Source: Fuerstiella sp.
GTDB lineage: Bacteria > Planctomycetota > Planctomycetia > Planctomycetales > Planctomycetaceae
Direction: 5' to 3'
Length of the DNA: 57,880 nt
Assembly: GCA_014238335.1 (NCBI GenBank)
Contig: JABABI010000009.1
Location: 1 to 57,880, forward strand
The notes beneath the pieces were generated by a model that worked only from the letters and a program-made list of their open reading frames with translations, was not told the DNA's origin and made no database searches. Shown piece after piece: positions 10,801 to 18,136 of the stretch (the first letter of the stretch is position 1; the number at the start of each line of letters is the position of its first letter). The translations under genes and the position numbers were made by a program.

Positions 10801-11035
10801 GTTCGGGCTGCAGTGAAAGTTCGTGCCTGAGTCGCAGCAGTTCAGTGAGCTGCTCGCGAGGCACGGGCACAAACCGATTTGTATCCGGAAGCCGCCCGAA
10901 CTCAGCTGGATCGATAATCCTGACCGATTCGTCGTGCACCGGGATCGCAATATCTGTCGGCGCAGGGGCAGCTGGCTGGGCACCCGCGAGCGGGGCCAGC
11001 AGTAACACGGCTCCAATAAAGACAAAACGCGACAT
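4802..11035 (-). CDS. Giant exported, membrane-anchored protein of unknown function (two-module)
   Basis: About 2077 residues from the ATG at 11035. An in-frame ATG lies at 11077, but only the inner start gives a clean signal peptide (MSRFVFIGAVLLLAPLAGAQ). The protein is mostly beta-rich extracytoplasmic sequence. Hydrophobic segments lie near 961-981, 986-1001 and 1004-1026, then a second signal-peptide-like stretch at 1047-1065 (ending in ATTITADESS), then another approximately 950-residue beta-rich region, and a last membrane helix near 2035-2053 followed by a basic tail (RWRHHRTKRQTK). The two halves begin alike, with a short motif around VPVPREQLTELL and VYIDRELLSRLH. It lies 31 bp downstream of a related gene and is probably co-transcribed with it. 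I recognise no enzymatic domain; a surface or envelope-spanning scaffold is a guess. Confidence 0.85.
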   Translation of the reverse strand: MSRFVFIGAVLLLAPLAGAQPAAPAPTDIAIPVHDESVRIIDPAEFGRLPDTNRFVPVPREQLTELLRLRHELSLQPEPASPIRKAELSATLEGMDLRDGRLQLQLYAPSSVPRQRTPLKIAATNLQNLKLHSGGHPVVIASDHMGDLIILNNTKDVLDGTWTARGSMIGADLVFQLALPTASICHFVMTTDSDIQVASPDALVLPKTEQPGKSIWELHPRSPGVLTVRCSRDMSSDHKKTAAIDTVASIRPGANTTDAEWVVTLPSSLSSAIVVLGLDASCTVTQVDLSTGRPLHFDSIPGSQSTELRIQMPVLTTSTAIRIRGRFATGIETDVRLPVLSPKVWIAESVTNDLALKSSSVRISIPPESDVHSLNLQGLWERDVAYQADGSQRLDLTQFSKNASADLRLSVSRAVVNDAIFIQADSTAKEATAFVHVDVLSGFLSEVTWTMPASWRVTGVHEENTQRPLLFRMADDGADTAQSRVTAYLRTPLTSLPPDSSQTLIISLQSTGSVFSRQWLAPRLLNSDYNRGPELQSVGTQNVDTSASSAGAALLTADDVTALLPWLSTNVVESIVSARHIPSTVAPPVSQTSIVDPASATIDYAVTREQDSVRETLRIRLSSADALPKRIPLRVTPGVELQISDESVTQPVPILTRQNFGGTEEIVLEIPAGVDTTRALDILLVSLRPVAAEMPVALISFPNADHAGGSLQPPLVESSLAIELTNNDVAEGVTEPIPYPADPFASTMTIRNLAERSSWQEVSGLAMALVQRHDDNFSVEITHRLLVRSVGNRNDLVIRQSMTGLFEVFVDGRPAFPDQSNDRYSIALPADREHAVVDVYLACELPDVQQGLNMLSLPMLAFPEAESGDITCSVLPPRQHTLTLTNSPMGSDSSSAEFINRTFNERYSRQANPELSNRFRPMLTRCQLRMVGTNPVTVVESTLDSDSVALQIEETGIRVPQTIILAAVVFLIWLAVRQITSVPLRAVGGVLLTILAGYHLGGFRSTVLLNGLSFGTLCFAAVSIGHGIRNRLRDRPLPELLDSQLRSSAAVVLLCVFCTATTITADESSEQILIPIQKEESFPYVYIDRELLSRLHSVKSQLSTAAYVIHTEIDIDVEAADSVTSTIQLLVASPPHSSSQLNIPFNGVTLVDCSLDGVRVFPSVEPTDNRQIQIPQRSLLPPSPLGLPETSPSTQGRNTLAGWDLRTVRYSVRCTRELLTPTEFRISIPHSRSPVTQISLSDPLQIVAAATHGDSPKSSTPNREDDRFTFPAVYNNERSIVDVALRSSAAAPVAASQASSVVCTADVSPTQLRLSCEYSVAGTGSRSTSVALSIPAGHQVTRVESLTGDELPWSINGNKLLVGVAADDDGLQRFVVERLLESPISLHHTIPIGMITTVNNRPAGDVIIAAGTPDEFLVTSIQSPDGEMREPDQNRLQQLANRPGNSQWIVAVPVTTSQVYVEIAARVTAREAELAQEVVVLDDRLNWKAQCRMQVLGNPTFRQTFTVSPNVRIENVSASVGATARLQSWTRDNDSVVVSFREATRGLVVVDFTGVVLRRPGQPTPLPVFALPDSVATLNSTLDLSSSTTSETFIKDLQSAVPLTRIDTTRYVLSETPLQTTLTDDSSPPIIRPSEDKILHAEIVAVLHNTGGKSQITEFISLDPQHSGFDIYCRPPDGVDVNSLTVAVDGQQTPVTYETDGVVISRETTGTSASRTVLVVSDVLAPARDGLLTAALPLFEADLKITSCEVFDARGQPTVGNGSYNVPSWVVEAADAQGLLSVPKKLDKPRCDTTVPENLITVYLSEQQRTTRPAGPVSDVAYVHALHDIQLDKPTTIGRSDFLVFAARQNAIIELDVPVDTKIVDVKHNGVPVPFAVNANVIRLYGTAQVGHFGIQWRCQSRSSTFQHGFQLPSVAAPEQQSLVRLAAANETLWWSTGDEAEPRDRWYSDSQASVAQGFLSIGQPKSPPETADPENRPEIIAASEWKQLTVVSRDAAESLQHTSVRNSTASDYRYLTTGNSTELTVTLVPAPDTLSLLAGLCAIAMIVMPPGFRWRHHRTKRQTKQPQSKQATTPAE

Positions 11036-11066
11036 GTAAGGGTAACGGTGTGGCAGAATGCCGCAG

Positions 11067-14000
11067 TCAGGTAACACTGAGCTTTGAAGACGGGATTATG
11101 GAATGGCTGGCCGGCATGGCCCCTTGTTCTTCGACAAAGGACGGTTTTTCAATCGTGAATATCGTCCTGCCGTCCGTTGCGCCGATGCTTTCGAGGGATG
11201 ATCGAGTTCTACCGAAAAATCGCTGTATTGCGGCTGCGATGACCCCGATCAGGCACATCGGCAACAGGTTCAGCATGATTCCGTGCAGCCCCACTGGTGT
11301 CAGTGACACGATCGTGGCGGCAGCAACCACCAAACATGTCAGGACAGTCGTCAACGGCACATCACGCAGCCTGAGCAACAGAAAATAGAGCAACACACAC
11401 AGCAGGGCCGCTCCCAGGAGCACAGTACTGCTGGTGACCGTCAGTAACCGTTTTGGCCCCCCGACCGATCCCGCAAGGACTTCATGGCGAGTGTTTGGTT
11501 CTATGGAGTCATTCAGCAGATCGGTCACTTTGTCGCGGACGGACGGATCGCACGGGGAAAGAATTGTCGACGTTGCCGTTATGAAATCAGCAGCCGAACC
11601 GAAAAAAAGTCTGGAGATCGCGTTGCTGTTCAAAGCTGTCAGCGTGCTTTCCAACCCAACCAGAGTATGGCCGGCGGTTTGTCGAAGAACCCAGATCGCA
11701 TTACAGTCAGAATGTCCGGCGACGTACGGCAGGTTCAGTTCGCTCACGGAACCGAAATCCGCTTTGTCGACGGTGTGCCGAACCATCAGGGTGACGGTTG
11801 CAGGGGAATCCAGTGCCGCATCATTCGGAGCCCTCAACTGAATCCATTGCTTTGCATCATCCAGCGGAAACAGAGACTTAACTATTGCCGGTCTGTTGTT
11901 CATCGTTCCCTGAAGTGGTTTGACGTCCTTGTCAATTACGAACCAGACGGTGTCGGAAGGATTAGTAAAGACCGCCGTCACATTGGTGATCAGAGCGTCA
12001 GGTGCCTGAAAGAATGTTGTCGCTACCATGAACTGGGGAGCATTTTCGGAACGTGTTGTGAGAGGCTGTTTCAGGACAATCGGCAGTGTGTCGGGCACAG
12101 ATTCAGATCGCCACGCTGCCGCATACTGTTCTGAATAGACAGGTGACCAATGGTCTGTCTGAGGCAGCACAAGTGTTTGTGGAATATTTGTCGCAACCGT
12201 CGCATGCTCCAGTAATTCACCTGACGTCGCGGGCAGAACAAGTGGAAGATTCACCGTTTGAAGTTCACCAGTGTTTTTAAATTCCCTGGGTAACCAGTTG
12301 TAGTCGATTGTCAGATCAAACTTGCCTCTCATGGCTGACGGCAGCCCGTATGTGACAACCCCGTTTTCGGTTCGGGTCGCTGACAGCGGTGCGTCGAAGC
12401 CGCTCAGGCGAACCGTCGGTACAACGTCCGGCAACCGAAGTTTGATATCGGAAAGATCACGGAACCGCACGTCATACGACAGGATCTCTCGAATACGCAG
12501 GCTTTCGTTGGTGACGGAAATCGATGTCAGCAGTGAAGTCCGAACCTCCGGGTTTTGCTGCGTAATACGCAGCCGCACGGCTTCACTGGAATTGTCAAGT
12601 AACCATGCCTCTGAACGAGACTGGTCCTGCAGTTCTCCGGGCCATCGATTGGATGGCAGTGCTGGAAATGCGGCTTGTTCGTTCTGTGAACTCAAAAACA
12701 TCGAGTAGGCATCGGATTCGACCAGTGAAACGATCGTGGAGTGCGGCGTTGATGAAGTGATATCCGGAAGAAACATCAGTCCTTCGCCATCCTTGAAGCC
12801 TGCAAGGTCGCGAAACGCCTGTACTTCGATTTCGAACTGGCCCGACTGTCGCTCCTGAAACACGAGCGTGTACCTGTTTACGTCATCGTCCGAGCCGAAA
12901 CCCGAGACAAAGGTCGGTCCGGACTCAGAGGTCAGTGATGTGGAACCGTCCAGGATTTGCCAGCCGTCCTGCATGTAATTGGGCCAGACGACTTCGAGCT
13001 GATTCAGCGAACCGCGAACCATATTGACGGAAAAGCGGGCCTTTAGAAGTACGTTGTCCTGCTCGGTCGTAAAGTTGATATGGGGAGCGACGGCAAAAAA
13101 CGCTTCGCTTTCACTGATTCTTAATGTGACCTGCGACTCGCTGGAAAGCAATCGATATGCAAGAGCGGGCGTGCGGCCTTCTCGCGTTGATTCGACGCGA
13201 CTGCGCCGAACGTCAATCTCCTGTGGACGCTCAATGTCCAGTCCTCCCGAAACAAAAATATCCACATCCGCAGATTCGTTGGACACGCTTGCAATATCCG
13301 GCATCTGAACGGATATGTTCTGTGGATAGGCGGTGTCTGTCAGGTTGAGATCGTAGTTCAGTGTTACTGCGCCTGTTGCCGGTGATTCAAACCTGAGCAG
13401 CACAAGTCCAACGTCCGTCGTAACTGCTGTCGCCGTGGGTTCACTGATCGAGTTACCTTCAGCATCTGTGGCTGTCATCGTGACCGGCTCAAAACCCCTG
13501 GGCAGACGAACCTGCACTTCGCTGATCGCCCCCCCCGACACCGTCAATGACTGCGTGCCGCGGAAGGAAGCGGGTTCTGTCGTCAGATCCAGTGTCATAC
13601 GGGCAGGTGACGTTGCCTGGACCGTTGCCGTCTGGTTCGTCACGGCCGAGGCAGGAGTCCAGGTGATTTCCGTGTCTTCGGTCAGCCCCCACGTGACGAG
13701 TTCCGACGTACCAGTCTCCGCGTCTGTCGTCAATTGAAACGGGTTTCCGGTCGACAGTTCAGCTGCCGCCACTGTTTCGGAAAACTGCAACTTCATACCG
13801 CTGCGGCCCGATTTTGGCGCCGATACGCTCAGGCGACGAGTACCGTTAGTGGCTGTTCGAATCGGACCGATCAGCGATAGCTTCAACTCGTGGCGTCCAA
13901 TACCCCGGAAAATCCACTCTTTACGAGGCAGTTTCGCCTCAATCGGCAGTGCTGACAGGCCCGGCAGTGGAGCGCTGTGAGAATGTTCTTCAAGCTGCAG

Positions 14001-14399
14001 GTCATTAAAGCCTACCGGTACAGACACGCGCTCGCCGTCGCGCAAAATATCTACGGTGATGTTTGCTTTCAGTTCAACAAGCTCCTGCCCCACCACGCCG
14101 GAGATCTGAACGTCAGCAATTCGATGTATGGGAGGAAATGCCTGCAGCCGTGCCCGCGCCAGGAACTCCTTCATCAACAGATCGAATCCGGGCAACGCAT
14201 AGATTCTGCCGGAGTCCATAATCTGGATGACATGTACTCCAGGCTCCAGCGCGTCGAGATCTGATGATCTGACAGCGGGCTCTGTAGCGTCAGGTTCCTG
14301 TGCTGGCGCAACTGACCCGACCAGCAGCGCGATGCCAGCCACCCAGCGCATTGCCACTGGTATCCTCGCAGCAATGAAATTGGCTGGCGGAGCAAACAT
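11067..14399 (-). CDS. Large exported protein with C-terminal multi-helix membrane anchor
   Basis: About 1110 residues from the ATG at 14399; starts at 14510 and 14351 are also in frame. The 14399 start gives a signal peptide ending near VGSVAPAQEPD. About 950 residues of beta-rich extracytoplasmic sequence follow, then three hydrophobic segments near 993-1010, 1016-1033 and 1037-1059 and a short cytoplasmic tail. The membrane region has the same order and spacing as the mid-protein membrane region of the downstream giant protein. Its N-terminal segment (ALPGFDLLMKEF, then ADVQISGVVGQ) also resembles the start of both halves of that protein. No catalytic motif is recognised. It is first in a probable two-gene unit with the neighbour ending at 4802. 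Confidence 0.8.
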   Translation of the reverse strand: MFAPPANFIAARIPVAMRWVAGIALLVGSVAPAQEPDATEPAVRSSDLDALEPGVHVIQIMDSGRIYALPGFDLLMKEFLARARLQAFPPIHRIADVQISGVVGQELVELKANITVDILRDGERVSVPVGFNDLQLEEHSHSAPLPGLSALPIEAKLPRKEWIFRGIGRHELKLSLIGPIRTATNGTRRLSVSAPKSGRSGMKLQFSETVAAAELSTGNPFQLTTDAETGTSELVTWGLTEDTEITWTPASAVTNQTATVQATSPARMTLDLTTEPASFRGTQSLTVSGGAISEVQVRLPRGFEPVTMTATDAEGNSISEPTATAVTTDVGLVLLRFESPATGAVTLNYDLNLTDTAYPQNISVQMPDIASVSNESADVDIFVSGGLDIERPQEIDVRRSRVESTREGRTPALAYRLLSSESQVTLRISESEAFFAVAPHINFTTEQDNVLLKARFSVNMVRGSLNQLEVVWPNYMQDGWQILDGSTSLTSESGPTFVSGFGSDDDVNRYTLVFQERQSGQFEIEVQAFRDLAGFKDGEGLMFLPDITSSTPHSTIVSLVESDAYSMFLSSQNEQAAFPALPSNRWPGELQDQSRSEAWLLDNSSEAVRLRITQQNPEVRTSLLTSISVTNESLRIREILSYDVRFRDLSDIKLRLPDVVPTVRLSGFDAPLSATRTENGVVTYGLPSAMRGKFDLTIDYNWLPREFKNTGELQTVNLPLVLPATSGELLEHATVATNIPQTLVLPQTDHWSPVYSEQYAAAWRSESVPDTLPIVLKQPLTTRSENAPQFMVATTFFQAPDALITNVTAVFTNPSDTVWFVIDKDVKPLQGTMNNRPAIVKSLFPLDDAKQWIQLRAPNDAALDSPATVTLMVRHTVDKADFGSVSELNLPYVAGHSDCNAIWVLRQTAGHTLVGLESTLTALNSNAISRLFFGSAADFITATSTILSPCDPSVRDKVTDLLNDSIEPNTRHEVLAGSVGGPKRLLTVTSSTVLLGAALLCVLLYFLLLRLRDVPLTTVLTCLVVAAATIVSLTPVGLHGIMLNLLPMCLIGVIAAAIQRFFGRTRSSLESIGATDGRTIFTIEKPSFVEEQGAMPASHSIIPSSKLSVT

Positions 14400-14543
14400 G
14401 CTTGTTGGCTTCGAAGAAAGAAGGCGCGTGCCTGCCATCACCGCTAAACGGCAAGACATCTGACGGAATAATAACCCACTATCCACAACCTTATCGTACG
14501 CCGGAATCACAGCTGAGTGAAGTGTTTGTATCCTGCGGGGGCG

Positions 14544-15341
14544 TCAATTCAGAATGTCTGTGAGCTCCTGTCCGATTTTCCTGCTGCTTGTGGCGAGTAT
14601 GTCTGGAGTCATTATATCAATCCTGCCGCCTTCGAGATTCGTAATAGCTCCTCCGGCTTCCCGGACGATCAGCACGCCGGCGGCGACATCCCAGGGCTTC
14701 AGACTGGTGGACCAGAATGCGTCGATTCTTCCGCAGGCCACACAGGCCAGGTTTAATGCTGCTGAACCGCTTCGCTGGACCGTTTGGAGATGTTTGAGGG
14801 ACTTGAGAAATCGTTCAATGGCAGGGTCGTGTTCATCCCCGCCAACCGGCAGACTGGCCATAGCCATTGTCGCAGCAAGGTCCGTTTCCCCGCTGGTCGA
14901 AATGGGCTGCTCATTGAGCGTTGCGCCATCACCAATTGTTGCTGCAAACGTCTCATCCCGATTGGGGTCGAAAATCACACCAGCGACAAGTTCTCCACTT
15001 TTTTCCACGCCAATTGACACCGCATAGTACGGAAATCCGTGGACGTAGTTGGACGTGCCGTCCAGCGGGTCAATGACCCAGCGATAGTCGGACGTTTCCG
15101 ATTCATGGCACAAGCCCTCCTCGCCAAGGAATCCGTGATCACTGAACCTTGAGACAATCGTTTGATGTATGAGTTCCTGTGACGCATAGTCGGCCTCGGT
15201 CACTAGATTGGCGCGACTTTTTTCACTGACAGAAAACCGCCCGACCCAGTCCTGCAGGACTTTTCCCCCGAGATGTGCCGCCTCTACGGCAGTTGCCAGG
15301 ATCTCGGTGAGCAGCGGTGAGGATGTGGACATCGTGTTCAT
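14544..15341 (-). CDS. Inositol monophosphatase family phosphatase
   Basis: A 265-residue member of the Mg-dependent, Li-sensitive phosphatase family. All metal-site motifs are present: GEEG near residue 73, WVIDPLDGTSNY near 88-99 and WDVAAG in the C-terminal third. Members dephosphorylate inositol-1-phosphate, 3'-phosphoadenosine 5'-phosphate or histidinol phosphate, and sequence alone does not decide which. The ATG at 15341 follows AAGGA at a short distance. It lies just upstream of, and in the same direction as, the two large membrane-anchored proteins, 144 bp from the first, which may or may not mean co-transcription. Confidence 0.93.
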   Translation of the reverse strand: MNTMSTSSPLLTEILATAVEAAHLGGKVLQDWVGRFSVSEKSRANLVTEADYASQELIHQTIVSRFSDHGFLGEEGLCHESETSDYRWVIDPLDGTSNYVHGFPYYAVSIGVEKSGELVAGVIFDPNRDETFAATIGDGATLNEQPISTSGETDLAATMAMASLPVGGDEHDPAIERFLKSLKHLQTVQRSGSAALNLACVACGRIDAFWSTSLKPWDVAAGVLIVREAGGAITNLEGGRIDIMTPDILATSSRKIGQELTDILN

Positions 15342-15633
15342 AATCCTTGCTGTTTCGAACTTTTGAGTTTTGACCAGGGCATAAGACGGCTACTTGATTC
15401 TCGTCCAGTGTGGTTGTATGTGCAGCGTGTAACGGTGTGCTCGCCTGCAATCTGTTCCTGTTTTAACGATTGTTTCGAGTTGACTGAAGAAGACAACACG
15501 GTGTGGTAAAGATTGCCGGGAAAAGGCAACAGATATTATGAAATTGCAGCCAACAATTATTGAAGTTTGGCTTCAGGTCTCATCAGAAGATTACCGGACT
15601 GCCGGAGTCAGTCTCCTGCAATGACCGCAGCAG
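15342..15633. other. Divergent intergenic region upstream of the pilus locus
   Basis: About 290 bp between the divergent phosphatase and prepilin peptidase genes. It is AT-richer than its surroundings, notably around 15530-15575, and should hold promoters for both directions. I see no confident -35/-10 pair and no coding potential. Confidence 0.5.
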
Positions 15634-15645
15634 GTGCACCCAACG

Positions 15646-16197
15646 ATGTTCGATTTGCCATTGGATAAAACTGTGTTCGTAGTGTGCATTGCCGCCTACA
15701 CGCTGGTTACGGCGTGGACGGATTTGCGACTGCGGAAAATATACAACAATGTGACCGTGCCTATGTGGCTGGCTGGCTGGACCTATCAGGCAGTCTTCCA
15801 CCAGTGGGACGGTATTCTGGACGGTCTGTGCGGTTTTGGTGTTGGCTTTGGATTGCTCTTCGTGCTGTGGATGGTTGGCAGTGCGGGGGGTGGTGATGTG
15901 AAATTGCTGGCCGGACTGAGCGTGTGGCTGGGGGCCAGCCTGACCCTTAAGGTCGTCTTTGCGAGTCTGATATTCGTTGTGCTGGGAACATTCGGACTTT
16001 TGGTCGCGGGAGTCTGTAAACGCGGCTGGCGGAAAACACGGGATCGCTACAGGCGAACGTCGTCGAATACGTCACGCGGCCGGAAAGTACCTGGAGAGAC
16101 CAGCGCTCAGAGATCGGACCGACGTGTCATGGCATTTGCGATGCCCGTCGCGCTGGCGACATGGAGCGTGTTACTGTTGTTTCAGAATCAATGGTAA
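15646..16197 (+). CDS. Prepilin peptidase (TadV/CpaA type, peptidase A24)
   Basis: A 183-residue polytopic inner-membrane aspartic protease that would cleave the leader of Flp prepilins and TadE-like pseudopilins. The two catalytic aspartates are visible in WTDLRLRKIYN (Asp26) and GGGDVKLLAGL (Asp84, the GxGD motif). The large N-terminal methyltransferase part of classical PilD is absent, as is normal for TadV/CpaA. A long basic cytoplasmic loop (KRGWRKTRDRYRRT and following) sits before the last helix and is unusual. The ATG at 15646 is preceded by AGGTG; a GTG at 15634 is also in frame. First gene of the Tad locus. Confidence 0.92.
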   Translation: MFDLPLDKTVFVVCIAAYTLVTAWTDLRLRKIYNNVTVPMWLAGWTYQAVFHQWDGILDGLCGFGVGFGLLFVLWMVGSAGGGDVKLLAGLSVWLGASLTLKVVFASLIFVVLGTFGLLVAGVCKRGWRKTRDRYRRTSSNTSRGRKVPGETSAQRSDRRVMAFAMPVALATWSVLLLFQNQW

Positions 16198-16389
16198 TAA
16201 CGCCATATGTTAATTCTTTCATTGCCGTCGGCCGATTCTGCCGAACCCAGTTGAACAGCTTGTTTCTCTTTTGCCTTTTGAGTTAAGTACAATTCATTGT
16301 GTTGCACTGTCGCTCCGGTGCGACTGAGCCGCCGCTAACTCCAGAGCTAATGTCCGACAGAGGATTTGCAGGGGAGCACGGGATTAATC

Positions 16390-16833
16390 ATGCATCGAAT
16401 CACTCCAAAACGCCGGCGTTACCGATCAGGAGTGATTCTGTCGATGGAACTGGTTCTGGTTCTGCCGATTTTTCTGTTGCTGCTGTTTGCCATCGTTGAG
16501 TTCTCACTTCTGACCACTGCTCGGGTTCGTATTTCAGACGCGGCGCACGCCGGTGCCCGCAGACTATGTCTCAGTGACACCGGCCCGGACGATATTCGCG
16601 ACGAAGTGAAACTGATGCTGGGCAGGAAGCTGTCCCGCGATGCCACAATCGAAGTTGCCGGTTTACAGAAAGCTGGCGAGCGAATCATCGTGCGAATTCG
16701 AGTGCCCATGAAGAATGCCACGCCGGACCTGCTGTGGCCCACCGGTTTTTCCGTGCGGGGGCGCACTCTTGTGGCTGACGCTTTGATGGTTCGTGAGCAT
16801 GATACTATTTCTGCCGATCAGCAACGACTGTGA
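16390..16833 (+). CDS. tadE: TadE-like pseudopilin
   Basis: About 147 residues: a basic N-terminus (HRITPKRRRYRSG), one hydrophobic helix with the conserved Glu after it (MELVLVLPIFLLLLFAIVEF), then a small extracytoplasmic domain. This is the TadE pattern of Tad/Flp pilus minor components, which are processed by the prepilin peptidase encoded next door. The ATG at 16390 is chosen over a TTG at 16366 because it starts the basic segment directly. It lies 190 bp after the peptidase gene. Confidence 0.85.
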   Translation: MHRITPKRRRYRSGVILSMELVLVLPIFLLLLFAIVEFSLLTTARVRISDAAHAGARRLCLSDTGPDDIRDEVKLMLGRKLSRDATIEVAGLQKAGERIIVRIRVPMKNATPDLLWPTGFSVRGRTLVADALMVREHDTISADQQRL

Positions 16834-17023
16834 CGAGTACAGCACAAAAACTCAATTCAAACGGTAGATTCAGCCGTTCTGGATTACAGGACGGTGAGTT
16901 CTGCGGTCTTAGGTCCAGCAGATTCGCCTGGCACACGGATGGACGTCTTGTTCTGCACGCGGTTTCCCGCGTGTCATGTTCGCGATTACACAGCGTCAAT
17001 CAAAAGCCGCAGGAGACACAAAC

Positions 17024-18022
17024 GTGAAGCTTACTCCCTGGATGCTGGCCGTCGCCGCGTTTCTGATCATAGCAGCGATGGCCGTCGGGTTCCTCTTTAA
17101 ACGGCTGTTTGCCGCTGAGGCTCAGGTCATTCCTGAAGTCGTAACCCGCAACATTCCGATGGCATTATCCGACATCTTACCAGGCACGCGTATAGACGCC
17201 AGTTTTTTGGGCGACGGACCTGTCAACGAAATCGACCTGACGCGGGACACACTTATATCCAGTAACGGCATCATTGGGCGCGTTGCTCGCACAAAAATCG
17301 AGTTCGCGACGCCTCTTAAATTGTCCGATTTTTACCCATTCGGCGACGGACCGGAAATTGAACTGGCCTCCGGTAACCGACTTGTCAGCGTCGACGTGGG
17401 CAACAGTACCGGGCTTGTGAGTGGTTTCGTGAAGCAAGGCAATTACGTTGACGTTCTCATGACTGTCGAGAGGCCCGGCAACAATGCCGGTCAAGTTGAC
17501 GACTCCATGACCCTGCAACTGTTTGACGGTGTGAAGGTCTTTGCTGTGAACGGAAACCAATCCTCGTCGTCGACCAACGGGGCCCAAAACGAAGTCACCC
17601 TGGAATTGACTCCGAAGCAACAACGCGTGATGGTGCTGGCCAAAGAAAAAGGGCAGATAAGTCTCAGCTACAATCCGGATGGACCGGGCAATGGTGGGCT
17701 CAGCATTCAGACTTCAAAGGATGACCGTGTTCTGTTGAGCGAGATCCTGGGCCTCGAAGAACCCGAAAAGCAACCAAAACCGTTTGTGACTGAACATTAT
17801 CGCAACGGAAGACACCACAACGTTTACTACGACAAAGACGGCCGACCGGTTGACGGCGGAGACTTTGGTGGCAACGGAGGTCTTGGCGGGGATTCCTCCA
17901 ACGGCGGAGCGCCACTGCAGGGTACGGGGGGCGGATCCGGCTGGGATTCCACCTCAGTTGATCGACCTGCGGCCGGGCAGAAAAATCAACAGGCCTCGTC
18001 AGCAAGTGGTGTCAAATTCTGA
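17024..18022 (+). CDS. cpaB: Flp pilus assembly protein CpaB/RcpC
   Basis: A 332-residue protein with one N-terminal membrane helix (WMLAVAAFLIIAAMAVGFLF), then two SAF-like domains (VVTRNIPMALSDILPGTRID, and a region starting LVSVDVGNSTGLVSGFVKQGN), matching CpaB/RcpC, a periplasmic Tad component thought to work with the outer-membrane secretin. The start is the GTG at 17024, which has AGGAG eight bases upstream; a longer reading from 16976 has no such site. The C-terminal 60 or so residues are a Gly/Ser-rich tail (GGDFGGNGGLGGDSSNGG) not needed for the fold. Notably, no secretin gene follows. Confidence 0.9.
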   Translation: MKLTPWMLAVAAFLIIAAMAVGFLFKRLFAAEAQVIPEVVTRNIPMALSDILPGTRIDASFLGDGPVNEIDLTRDTLISSNGIIGRVARTKIEFATPLKLSDFYPFGDGPEIELASGNRLVSVDVGNSTGLVSGFVKQGNYVDVLMTVERPGNNAGQVDDSMTLQLFDGVKVFAVNGNQSSSSTNGAQNEVTLELTPKQQRVMVLAKEKGQISLSYNPDGPGNGGLSIQTSKDDRVLLSEILGLEEPEKQPKPFVTEHYRNGRHHNVYYDKDGRPVDGGDFGGNGGLGGDSSNGGAPLQGTGGGSGWDSTSVDRPAAGQKNQQASSASGVKF

Positions 18023-18072
18023 ACAGAGCAGTTCCCGCTGGACTTACGCCGACGGACGAGGCATTGAACGTG

Positions 18073-18101
18073 ACAGGCCGTGTCCGACAGGGTCGGCCTG
18101 T
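18073..18101 (+). terminator. Hairpin with T-run between cpaB and tadG
   Basis: ACAGGCCG (18073-18080) and CGGCCTGT (18094-18101) form a perfect 8-bp GC-rich stem with a 13-nt loop, followed by TTTC. It has intrinsic-terminator form and lies 51 bp after the cpaB stop and 36 bp before tadG, that is, inside the pilus operon. It could attenuate expression of the downstream genes or mark an RNA processing point. Confidence 0.6.
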
Positions 18102-18136
18102 TTTCATAGACGGATTCCCGTAAGGAGTCTTCGAAG

